From DASUFH01 sp036274645 (GTDB lineage Bacteria; Acidobacteriota; Terriglobia; 20CM-2-55-15): a stretch of 14,468 nucleotides of DNA. A program made the translations under genes and the position numbers. The DNA lies in contig DASUFH010000305.1 in assembly GCA_036274645.1 (NCBI GenBank), positions 1-14,468 of the forward strand, written 5' to 3'. Position 1 is the stretch's first letter. Each line of letters opens with the position of its first letter. The notes under the pieces are model-generated. The model saw only the letters and a list, made by a program, of their open reading frames with translations. It was not told the origin of the DNA and made no database searches. Shown here piece after piece: positions 7,401-14,054 of this stretch.

Positions 7401-7583
7401 TCGGCTGTCAGATGTCAACTGTTGTGTTGTCGAATGTCAAACGTACCTGACCAGATTCCCAACTGACCCAGTATGCTTTCGCGGACCGGAAGAGGATGGA
7501 GATTGAGTCAGTGGGGCAGTGGGTCAGGTCCATTTGAGATTGGACAACACAACATTTGACAATGGACAGCCGAAGGGGAAGCT
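7391..7583. repeat. 193-bp imperfect palindrome between convergent genes
   Basis: The left half (from AGCT at 7391-7394) is mirrored by the right half (to AGCT at 7580-7583) about a centre near 7487, with no gaps. TCGGCTGTC (7401-7409) pairs with GACAGCCGA (7565-7573). The 40 nt from 7413 to 7452 pair with 7522-7561 with five mismatches (35/40). Pairing weakens but continues to about 7476/7498. Transcribed, it would form a very long hairpin on either strand. It covers most of the gap between the ankyrin gene and the convergent Ig-like gene and includes part of the latter's stop codon (7582-7584). There is no transposase or long ORF inside, so it is MITE-like or REP-like. It could end transcription from both sides. 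Confidence 0.8.
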
Positions 7584-7965
7584 AACGAGCCGGCGAACGC
7601 GTGACCTCGAACTTCACATGTTCGGTGGATTTCTTGGCCGTCTCGTCATCGATCCAGACCTCGTACACGCCGGGATCGAGGATGAACGTTTCGATTTCGT
7701 GAGTAATCTCGCCTCGGTCGTTGGTCATCATCGGAAGAATATTGAACTCGGTGCCGTCGGGACGGCGCAGATGCGAGCCGACGGACGCTTTCGGAGTAAA
7801 CCCGACGCCTTTCATGGTGACAATTCCGCCGCGGAGCATGCGGGCCGGCGAAACCGTGACGGCCGGAGCAGCGACGCTGTGCAGGGCGCCGGCGGCCAGC
7901 AGGGAGGCGCCGGCGGCCAGAATGGAAAAGACCAGAACGGGAAGGATGGATCGGATAGTCATCAT
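7582..7965 (-). CDS. Small secreted Ig-like/IPT-type domain protein
   Basis: 127 aa from the first of two adjacent ATGs (7963-7965; the second is 7960-7962). The N-terminus MMTIRSILPVLVFSILAAGA is a Sec signal peptide with cleavage near VAA-PAV. The mature part has the order of a single Ig-like beta-sandwich: VTVSPARMLRGGIVTMKGVGF, a polar loop, FNILPMMTNDRGEITHEI, then ILDPGVYEVWIDDETAKKS and EHVKFEVT. The ends of this segment resemble IPT/TIG or CARDB-type adhesive and presentation domains. No function can be assigned. It follows the molybdopterin subunit gene by 61 nt, with a strong hairpin between them and no visible Shine-Dalgarno. It may therefore be expressed at a lower level from read-through, or from its own start. 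The frame is open further upstream but that part is Arg/Pro-rich antisense of the oxidoreductase gene and is not believed. Confidence 0.75.
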   Translation of the reverse strand: MMTIRSILPVLVFSILAAGASLLAAGALHSVAAPAVTVSPARMLRGGIVTMKGVGFTPKASVGSHLRRPDGTEFNILPMMTNDRGEITHEIETFILDPGVYEVWIDDETAKKSTEHVKFEVTRSPAR

Positions 7966-8019
7966 AAAATGAAAACGAGCCGGGCAAACGGAGGACGGAA
8001 AACGCCTCCGTTGCCCGGC
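7966..8019 (-). terminator. Hairpin terminator or attenuator after the molybdenum hydroxylase genes
   Basis: On the minus strand GCCGGGCAACGGAGG (8019-8005) pairs with CCTCCGTTTGCCCGGC (7994-7979). The stem is 15 bp with one bulged base and the loop 10 nt. It is followed by the T-rich TCGTTTTCATTTT (7978-7966). This is the shape of an intrinsic terminator. It begins 7 nt after the stop of the upstream gene and ends right at the ATG of the downstream one, so it could also limit translation of the Ig-like gene. Confidence 0.75.
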
Positions 8020-8026
8020 TGCGGAC

Positions 8027-10294
8027 TCAGGACCAGCGATAGCCCTGCTTCGCCAGAGGCAGAGCGCGAATGCGGACGCCGGTGGCGGCGTAGATCGCGT
8101 TGCAAATCGCCGGCGGCGCCGGCGGCAGCGACGGTTCACCGAGACCGGTGGGCGTGTAGTCGGTTTTCAGGAACTTCACTTCAACCGAGTCCGGCGCCAG
8201 CTGGGCCATGCGTGTCGGTTGATACTTATCGAAGTTGCCTTGAACGACCCGGCCCTTGTCGATCGTGATTTCCCAGGCCATCAGATGGCTCATGCCTTCG
8301 ATCAGGCCACCCTGCACCAGGTTTTCGGCAGAACTGGGGTTGATGACCTGCTCGCCGATATCGACAGCGACCCAGGCCTTGTCGACCCGGATGTGTTTGC
8401 TCGAATCGACGGTCACCTGAACCACATAGGCGACATAGCCGTTGTGCGCAAACTGGAACGCCACGCCTTTACCCGTCCCTTTGGGGAGGTTGCTGCGATT
8501 GTTCCAGTCGGACATTTCGCGGACCGCTTCCAGCACGCCCTTGGCGCGCGCCGCATTGAACGACGCGTTGTACGCCTGCCGTCCGACCGGCGCGGCGTAG
8601 CTCGACGGGCTGTTCAACAGATCCAGCCGGTACTGCAGCGGATCCTTGCCCGCGCCGATCGCGACTTCGTCGATGAATGACTGCATCACGAACGAAATCG
8701 CGTTGGAGGCCGGAGCGCGCAACGCGCCGGTGGGAACGTCGAACGGTTTGAACTGGCCGTCAGACACCCAGAAGTTCGGAACGAACCCCTTCGGGAATTC
8801 ATTCGCGGGCACGACCGACGTGGCGCCGTAGCTGGCGACGTAGTCGCGGAATGCGATCAGCTTGCCGTTGGCGTCCAGACCGGCTTTGAAGTAGTGGTAG
8901 CCGGCCGGCCGGTAGTCGTCATGAGCCATATCGTCTTCGCGTGACCAGAGCAGCTTGACCGGGACGCTCGGCAGGCCCGCCGCGGTCCGTTCATCGGTGA
9001 GCATCCGCGCGATCCTGGACACCTCAATGTCGTATTCCTTGTACAGCCGCCGCCCGAATCCACCACCGGCGCGGACCATATGGAATGTGACATCGCTGTT
9101 CTTGACGCCGGCCGGAACCGCCGCGTCGCTCAGCAGTGGAATCTGGGCGGGCGACCAGATTTCGATCTTCCCGTCCCTGAACCATGCCGTCGAGTTCTGG
9201 GGCTCAAGCGGGGCGTGCGCAATCAAGGGGAAGTCGTATTCGGCTTCGATGATCTTGGCGGCCGTCTTGAACGCGGCTTCGACATCGCCCTCTTTGGCGG
9301 CGCGCTGTCCACCACCCGCGGGTGGTGTGGAGGCCTTTGCGGCGAGCCCCTTGATCTGAGCCATGTAGCCGGCGCTGCTCTGGGAGGCGACAGCGCCTTC
9401 GTCCCAGACAATCTTCAGCGCCTTGCGCGCGTTTTGCGCATGCCACCAGGTCTCCGCCACGATGGCGACACCGGACGCCCAGGTCGGGGTTGCCGGCGCG
9501 TCGGGGCCCGGTGGGGGAACGATGAACGCGTGCTTGACGCCGGGCTGCTTCTTGACGTCGGCGATGTTGGCGCTGACCACCTTGCCGCCGAACACCGGAC
9601 ACTTTTCATAGACCGCGTACAGCATGCCGGGAGGATTCACGTCGATGCTGAACGACGGCTTCCCGGTGACAATCGCCGGGTTGTCGACGCCGCCCGTGCG
9701 CTTTCCGAGGATCTTGAAATCCTTCGGATCTTTCAGCTTGATCTCGGTGACAGCCATCGCCGGAAGCTTCATCGCGTCGGCGGCCAGCGAGGCGTACGTC
9801 GCCGTCCGTCCGGACGCGGTATGCGTCACGGCGCCGCCGGCGGTTTTCAGATCGGCTGCCGGCACACTCCAGCGCTTCGCCGCCGTGGCCACCATCATCA
9901 TGCGGGCCGCCGCGCCGACGTTGCGCATGGGGATGTAGCCGGTCGGTGTGGCTGTGCTGCCGCCTTCGATCTGACGGCCGTACAGGTCCGGGTTGCAGTC
10001 GGCCTGTTGATACTTCACCTGCTTCCAGTCGACGTCGAGCTCCTCGGCAATGAGCATCGCCAGTGAATTGCGCATGCCCTGGCCGGTTTCCGGATTCTTG
10101 GTGAGCACCGTGAACGTATTGTCCGGATGGACGGTGATGTACACGTTCGGATCGACGGGCGCGTCGGTCCCTTGAGCCGGGCCCTGGGCCAGGACCGGAG
10201 GCTCCGCGGTGACACCTACGAGGAAGCCGCCGCCGGCGAGGGCGCTGAGCTTGATGAACGATCGGCGATCAAGTTGCGTGGTCATGGATTTCAT
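8027..10294 (-). CDS. Tat-exported molybdopterin-binding subunit of an IorB-type aldehyde/N-heterocycle oxidoreductase
   Basis: 755 aa. The N-terminus has a twin-arginine motif (DRRSFIKLSALAGGGFLVG), so the folded complex is exported. The body is a xanthine dehydrogenase-family large subunit, isoquinoline 1-oxidoreductase beta type. Landmarks are PETGQGMRNSLAMLIAEEL (about 68-86), GGSTATPTGYIPMR (111-124), HAPLEPQN (360-367), GGGFGRR (410-416) and GLGEPSLPPAPPAICNAIY near the end, in which Glu720 is the expected catalytic base. The family oxidises aldehydes or N-heteroaromatic rings at a molybdenum centre and passes electrons to the 2Fe-2S subunit; the substrate cannot be told here. The start is uncertain: AAGGAG overlaps the stop of the upstream gene and lies 2 nt before the ATG at 10294 but 11 nt before the ATG at 10285. 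Length is normal for IorB. No cytochrome c subunit gene sits beside it, so the electron acceptor is unknown. Confidence 0.93.
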   Translation of the reverse strand: MKSMTTQLDRRSFIKLSALAGGGFLVGVTAEPPVLAQGPAQGTDAPVDPNVYITVHPDNTFTVLTKNPETGQGMRNSLAMLIAEELDVDWKQVKYQQADCNPDLYGRQIEGGSTATPTGYIPMRNVGAAARMMMVATAAKRWSVPAADLKTAGGAVTHTASGRTATYASLAADAMKLPAMAVTEIKLKDPKDFKILGKRTGGVDNPAIVTGKPSFSIDVNPPGMLYAVYEKCPVFGGKVVSANIADVKKQPGVKHAFIVPPPGPDAPATPTWASGVAIVAETWWHAQNARKALKIVWDEGAVASQSSAGYMAQIKGLAAKASTPPAGGGQRAAKEGDVEAAFKTAAKIIEAEYDFPLIAHAPLEPQNSTAWFRDGKIEIWSPAQIPLLSDAAVPAGVKNSDVTFHMVRAGGGFGRRLYKEYDIEVSRIARMLTDERTAAGLPSVPVKLLWSREDDMAHDDYRPAGYHYFKAGLDANGKLIAFRDYVASYGATSVVPANEFPKGFVPNFWVSDGQFKPFDVPTGALRAPASNAISFVMQSFIDEVAIGAGKDPLQYRLDLLNSPSSYAAPVGRQAYNASFNAARAKGVLEAVREMSDWNNRSNLPKGTGKGVAFQFAHNGYVAYVVQVTVDSSKHIRVDKAWVAVDIGEQVINPSSAENLVQGGLIEGMSHLMAWEITIDKGRVVQGNFDKYQPTRMAQLAPDSVEVKFLKTDYTPTGLGEPSLPPAPPAICNAIYAATGVRIRALPLAKQGYRWS

Positions 10295-10300
10295 CGCTCC

Positions 10301-10765
10301 TTATGCTTTCTTCCCGCCGTTTGCGGCAAGGTGAATGGCTTCGCGAATGCGAAGATACGTTCCGCAGCGGCAGACGTTGCCATTCATGGCTGCGTTGATA
10401 TCGTTGTCCGTCGGCTTGGAGTTCCTCGCCAGCAGAGCCGCCGCGGACATGATCTGGCCTGCCTGACAGTATCCGCACTGAGGAACGTCGAGTTCCACCC
10501 AGGCCTTCTGCAGCGGGTGAGTCCCGTCATTGGAGAGTCCTTCGATCGTGACCACTTCCTGACTGCCGACTCGCGAAACCTGCGTCTGGCACGCGCGAAC
10601 CGCCGCGCCATTCACATGCACCGTGCAGGCGCCGCAGGCCCCGATGCCGCATCCAAATTTCGTTCCCTTCATGTTGAGAACGTCCCGGAGCACCCAGAGA
10701 AGGGGCATCTCCGCAGGCACATCTACGGTCTTAGATTGCCCGTTGATCTTGAGCGTGTAGGGCAT
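10301..10765 (-). CDS. [2Fe-2S] subunit of the molybdenum hydroxylase (IorA-type)
   Basis: 154 aa from the ATG at 10765, preceded on the minus strand by AAGGAGATGG 7 nt upstream. The N-terminal half is a plant-type ferredoxin domain with C39, C44, C47 and C59 (FGCGIGACGACTVHVNG). The C-terminal half is the [2Fe-2S]-binding helical domain with C97 and C100 (QCGYCQAGQ) and C132 and C134 (NVCRCGTYLRI). All eight cluster ligands are present. There is no signal peptide; as in related complexes it is expected to be carried out with the Tat-tagged large subunit. The stop lies 6 nt before the large-subunit start, so the pair is co-transcribed. Upstream (10766-10948, minus strand) is a leader in which TTGCCA (10922-10917) and TACAGT (10897-10892), 19 nt apart, form a weak promoter candidate. 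Confidence 0.95.
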   Translation of the reverse strand: MPYTLKINGQSKTVDVPAEMPLLWVLRDVLNMKGTKFGCGIGACGACTVHVNGAAVRACQTQVSRVGSQEVVTIEGLSNDGTHPLQKAWVELDVPQCGYCQAGQIMSAAALLARNSKPTDNDINAAMNGNVCRCGTYLRIREAIHLAANGGKKA

Positions 10766-10948
10766 AATGTTTCCATCTCCTTGAATACGGACTAAAACAG
10801 CCCGCTTGATCGGTTTTGACGCCGTTCCACCGGCGGTTTTCCGAACGAATCCTGACAGGAAATCGCTGCGACATCCCGTCCCCGTCCGGGCACTGTACCA
10901 TACCCGATCCCTCGCTTGGCAATCGTATAGAAATAAAGAGAAAAACCG

Positions 10949-11048
10949 CTTGTAGGGGCGGTCTATGACCGCCCGGCGTTCCAGGTGAATTTCTGTTGAA
11001 TCCGATGTCCATTCCGAAACGTGGGCGGTCATAGACCGCCCCTACAAG
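10949..11048. repeat. Inverted pair of REP-like units (BIME-like)
   Basis: Two 26-nt arms (10949-10974 and 11023-11048) are perfect reverse complements, separated by 48 nt. Each arm contains its own palindrome: GGGCGGTC, loop TAT or ATA, GACCGCCC. The outer ends read CTTGTAGG and CCTACAAG. The right arm ends 7 nt after the stop of the membrane/spermidine-synthase gene. On the minus strand the left arm is followed by GCGGTTTTTCTCTTTATTT, so the unit may double as a terminator for that gene. A third, more diverged unit lies at 684-710. Confidence 0.9.
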
Positions 11049-11055
11049 GGTAGGG

Positions 11056-13248
11056 TCACTGATCGCCTCCCCATACGATCAAACCCAGCATGTTCGAGTA
11101 GTCGTCCGTCCAGGGCGCCATCCGGACTTCCGGCTCGAGCGGCTGCCATCCGCGCATTCCGGCCAGTGTTCCCAATGCCGCCTTATCGCGGGCGACGGCG
11201 ATATAAGTCGAGGCGAGCTTTCCAGCCGGGCCCTTACCCGCATCGTTGCGAATGAAGGCGGTCAGACGGGCATCCGTTACGGCTGCGGCCACCAGCCGGG
11301 CAATGTTCAGATAACGGCTCGACACATGGAACAGAATCATTCCGTCCGGCTTCAGTTTCCGCAGGAAGATCTGAATCGCTTCCCGGGAAACCAGATGCGC
11401 GGGAATGGAGTCGGAGTTGAACGCGTCGAGCATCAGCACATCAAATGTCCCGTCCGCCATTCGACCAATCGACAGACGTCCATCACCCAGGGTGACCGAA
11501 CAGCGCGCGCCGCAGCGATCCAGGAAGGAAAAGGAATGGCGCGCGATCTCGACCACCTGCGGATCGACGTCAAAAAACGTGATGTGGCGATTCGGGCCGG
11601 CGTACGCCGCCATGCTTCCCGTTCCCAGGCCGACGACGCCGATTTCGGCCATGGGCTTCCACTCCATCGAACGCATCGCATCGCCGGCCGGTCCATCCCT
11701 GTGAAAGTAGGAAAGGGGTTCTCCCGCGAGTTCCGGATCGAGGCTCTCGTACCCGTGCAGCGTATTCCCATGGAGCAGCTTGAGCATCCTGTGCGATTCG
11801 TCGTAGAGCACTCTCTTTGTTCCGAAGAAATTTCGAGCGACCAGCAGGCGTTCCGTTCCCCCGGACAATCCCCACGCGCCATGGACGTAACCGAAAAGCA
11901 GGGCTGCGAAAGACAGCGCGAACCGCAAATGGTGGCGGCGCATCAGAAAGACTGCGGCAAACACGACTGTAAGCCAGTACTTATAGGATTCCCCCTGAAG
12001 GCCGCGCGCCGCTAAAGCGGCGCTCAGGATCGCTACGGGCCATATCCCGTCCCGCCAACCCCATCGTGGATGTTCACCCGATATTCGGAAGAACGGGAGA
12101 GCCGCGACGAGCAACGGGTATTCGAGTACCGTGGAAAAGATCCGCGGCGCCACCAGCGCCACAAACAGGCCGCCCAGGGCGCCCCCCAGCGCGATCCACA
12201 GATAGAAGGACGTCAGCGCGCCAGCCGGAGGCCGGTGTGCCGCCAGAGAGGTATGGCACAGATAGGCGCCGAGGAAGAGAATCACCAGATGCCCGCCGGC
12301 CAGCAGCCAGTTGTACAGCGCCTGGTCGGGGCCGGCCATTGGCACGATGGGAAGCAGCGCCAGCAGCGCGGCCGGCGCGACCCCACCCAGAAACCGGGCC
12401 GACCGGACAGACCGTTCCTTGTTTCCGGAAAAGGCCAGAATGAAGGTCAGCAGATATATCGCCAGCGGGAGAATCCACAGGAAGGGCACTGAGGCCACGT
12501 CCATGGAGATCTGATTGGTCACCGCCAGCATCAGCGCGGAAGGAACAGCAGCGGCCGCCAGCCAGTACAGTGGCGTCCAGGCCGGTTGCGCGATGGCGGT
12601 ATCGCCCGAGGCTTCTTCCGCCGGCGCGCCGGCCACCGGAGCCGCGTCCGGATCGACCCGTCTCCAGGCCCAGCCCGCCGCGACCATCATCATGACGGCG
12701 AGCAGACCGTAGCCGGCGACCCAACTCCAGCTTTGAGCGCGAGCGCCTGTCCAGGGCTCAATGGCCAGCGGGTACGCCACCAGCGCCAGCAAACTTCCCG
12801 CGTTGCTGGCCGCGTACAGAAAGTACGGATCGTGCCGCCATTTCAGGTTCGTTCGCGTCAGCCACGTCTGCGCCAGCGGCGCGGTTGCCGACAGCACAAA
12901 GAATGGAACACCGGCCGCGAGAACCAGGCGCCACAGCAGCCACACGGTCGGTCCCATCACCGCCGATTCGTCCGCGGGGCCGGAGAAACGGATGGGCAGG
13001 AACGCGAAAACACTGACCATGACAGCGCCATGAACAACCATCTGGGTTCCGAGACTTAACCGCCGGGCGAGCCCATGGGCGTAAGCGTACCCGGCAAGCA
13101 GGATGGACTGGAAAAAGAGAACGCAGGTTGCCCAGACCGAAGAGGACCCGCCAAGAAAGGGCAGCGCCATTTTCGCGACGATCGGCTGGATACAGAAAAG
13201 CAGGAACGCGCTGAGAAACAGCGTCAGTCCCAGGAAAACCGCAATCAT
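11056..13248 (-). CDS. Polytopic membrane protein fused to a spermidine-synthase-like domain
   Basis: 730 aa. Residues 1 to about 460 contain roughly a dozen hydrophobic segments, beginning MIAVFLGLTLFLSAFLLFC, with characteristic loops QPIVAKMALPFLGGSSSVW and YAASNAGSLLALVAYP. Residues about 465-730 form a Rossmann methyltransferase-like domain of the spermidine synthase family. It has LLHGNTLHGYESLDPELAGE and PLSYFHRDGPAGDAM (roughly 490-525), then VGLGTGSMAAYA (539-550), the acidic FFDVDP (558-563), GDGRLS (588-593) and LDAFNSDSIP (607-616). The fused architecture is common in Acidobacteriota and Proteobacteria and usually annotated fused MFS/spermidine synthase. True polyamine synthesis is unproven, since no speD, speB or speA is nearby. 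No Shine-Dalgarno precedes the ATG. It is transcribed divergently from the CIS-like gene. Confidence 0.92.
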   Translation of the reverse strand: MIAVFLGLTLFLSAFLLFCIQPIVAKMALPFLGGSSSVWATCVLFFQSILLAGYAYAHGLARRLSLGTQMVVHGAVMVSVFAFLPIRFSGPADESAVMGPTVWLLWRLVLAAGVPFFVLSATAPLAQTWLTRTNLKWRHDPYFLYAASNAGSLLALVAYPLAIEPWTGARAQSWSWVAGYGLLAVMMMVAAGWAWRRVDPDAAPVAGAPAEEASGDTAIAQPAWTPLYWLAAAAVPSALMLAVTNQISMDVASVPFLWILPLAIYLLTFILAFSGNKERSVRSARFLGGVAPAALLALLPIVPMAGPDQALYNWLLAGGHLVILFLGAYLCHTSLAAHRPPAGALTSFYLWIALGGALGGLFVALVAPRIFSTVLEYPLLVAALPFFRISGEHPRWGWRDGIWPVAILSAALAARGLQGESYKYWLTVVFAAVFLMRRHHLRFALSFAALLFGYVHGAWGLSGGTERLLVARNFFGTKRVLYDESHRMLKLLHGNTLHGYESLDPELAGEPLSYFHRDGPAGDAMRSMEWKPMAEIGVVGLGTGSMAAYAGPNRHITFFDVDPQVVEIARHSFSFLDRCGARCSVTLGDGRLSIGRMADGTFDVLMLDAFNSDSIPAHLVSREAIQIFLRKLKPDGMILFHVSSRYLNIARLVAAAVTDARLTAFIRNDAGKGPAGKLASTYIAVARDKAALGTLAGMRGWQPLEPEVRMAPWTDDYSNMLGLIVWGGDQ

Positions 13249-13257
13249 GAGTTACTT

Positions 13258-13263
13258 ATTCTA
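13258..13263 (-). promoter_or_regulatory. Candidate -10 box suggesting a leaderless transcript
   Basis: TAGAAT on the minus strand (13263-13258) ends 9 nt before the ATG at 13248. Initiation at the usual distance would fall 0-4 nt from the start codon. That fits the lack of a Shine-Dalgarno in front of this gene. No clear -35 is visible. Confidence 0.3.
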
Positions 13264-13400
13264 CAGTCGTTCGAAGACGCCGGCAGACCACCGGGGGACA
13301 TCCGCTGGTTCCTGCTCGCGCGGCCGTGCGCTCGTCGTTGATTCGGCCCCTGCGCTCTCCGCTCCCGCCGGCGAAAGGCGACCCTTCCTGACGCCGTCGA

Positions 13401-13458
13401 TTGCAGGCTCGGAATGCTGCGATATAATCGCGAGCCGTAGTCACTTCTCAAACAGGAG
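13401..13458 (+). promoter_or_regulatory. Sigma-70-like promoter and RBS of the CIS-tube-like gene
   Basis: A perfect TATAAT -10 box lies at 13423-13428, with TTGCAG (13401-13406) as a half-matching -35 after a 16-nt spacer. AGGAG (13454-13458) sits 9 nt before the ATG at 13468. The gene therefore appears to have its own housekeeping-type promoter. The rest of the divergent region (13264-13400) shows nothing else recognisable. Confidence 0.5.
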
Positions 13459-13467
13459 ATCGCCCAC

Positions 13468-13980
13468 ATGCGCGGCCAGTGGACTCAGATCGTGGTTCTG
13501 ATTTTTCTCGTGACGGTGGTTGCCGGGGGCGCGACAGCGCAGCAGAACCCTCCGCCCATCATTCAAGCCCTCGAAGGCGAATCCATTCAGGTTCAGGTGC
13601 AGTTCAACCCGAAGGAGATTACCATCGATAAGCCCGTGCCGTGGCAGAAGCACAAGAATTCAAAGGGAGACACCCCAACGCTCGAATTCACAGACGCAGA
13701 GCCCCGCACCCTTGCGGTCGAGCTTCTATTCGATGTGTGTGAGACCAACGCCGATGTGCGTGCCGCCTATGTGGGTAAGCTCGAGAAGCTCAGCCTGATC
13801 AATGAAGGTCTGGGCCGCCCTCCCCTGGTGTCGTTTACGTGGGGAAACGCGTTCCCGGGATTCAAGAGCGTGATCGAGAATTTCAACACCCGATACACGC
13901 TCTTCCTGCCCGACGGGACGCCTTGCCGGGCCACGGTCAACCTCCGGTTCAAGGAAGCCAGCGCCGCGACCGTTCGCTGA
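13468..13980 (+). CDS. Orphan contractile-injection-system tube/adaptor domain with a Sec signal peptide
   Basis: 170 aa. Residues 1-24 (charged N-terminus, then IVVLIFLVTVVAGGATA, cleavage before QQ) form a clear Sec signal. The remainder matches, end to end, the N-terminal domain of the CIS tube protein family (PF19266; Afp7/Pvc7-like tube-baseplate adaptors). Matching segments are VQVQFNPKEITIDK (about 42-55), TPTLEFTDAEPRTLAVELLF (about 69-88), a helix with ETNADVRAAYVGKLEKL (about 92-108), RPPLVSFTWGN (117-127), and SVIENFNTRYTLFLPDGTP then RATVNLRFKE (134-163). Family members usually carry a LysM domain after this one, sit among sheath, spike and baseplate genes, and have no signal peptide. 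Here there is no LysM, no other tail gene, and an export signal. Two cysteines (C91, C153) could form a disulfide outside the cytoplasm. Promoter and RBS are good, so it is probably expressed. Family assignment is from remembered motif order; the function of an exported version is unknown. Confidence 0.85.
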   Translation: MRGQWTQIVVLIFLVTVVAGGATAQQNPPPIIQALEGESIQVQVQFNPKEITIDKPVPWQKHKNSKGDTPTLEFTDAEPRTLAVELLFDVCETNADVRAAYVGKLEKLSLINEGLGRPPLVSFTWGNAFPGFKSVIENFNTRYTLFLPDGTPCRATVNLRFKEASAATVR

Positions 13981-14054
13981 TCATCCGACACGGCCGAATT
14001 TCTCCTGTAACTGGCGGATCATCCGACGCGGCCGAATTTCTCCTGCAACTGGCG
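13979..14054. repeat. 38-bp tandem duplication at the convergent gene ends
   Basis: Copy 1 (13979-14016) and copy 2 (14017-14054) are 38 nt each and differ at two positions (A/G and T/C); a third copy begins (GATCATC, 14055-14061) but departs at once. Copy 2 encodes the last residues of the Tex-like protein and its stop. Copy 1 is non-coding and starts in the stop codon of the CIS-like gene. Confidence 0.92.

Noticed and set aside
7401..7450. Extension of the frame from 7244 into the palindrome as a real C-terminus
   Set aside because: The residues after about 7400 are encoded by the left arm of the palindrome and show no family similarity.
7966..8139. Upstream extension of the Ig-like protein to a 185-aa form
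   Set aside because: The extra residues are an Arg-rich out-of-frame reading of the molybdopterin subunit gene and would bury the signal peptide.
7519..8268. 249-aa plus-strand frame across the Ig-like gene and the end of the oxidoreductase gene
   Set aside because: It spans two genes and a terminator in antisense, starts inside the palindrome, and translates to low-complexity Gly/Arg/Ser sequence.
10301..11032. 243-aa form of the 2Fe-2S subunit starting upstream of 10765
   Set aside because: The extension lacks family similarity, covers a REP-like arm, and the ATG at 10765 has a strong AAGGAG at the right distance.
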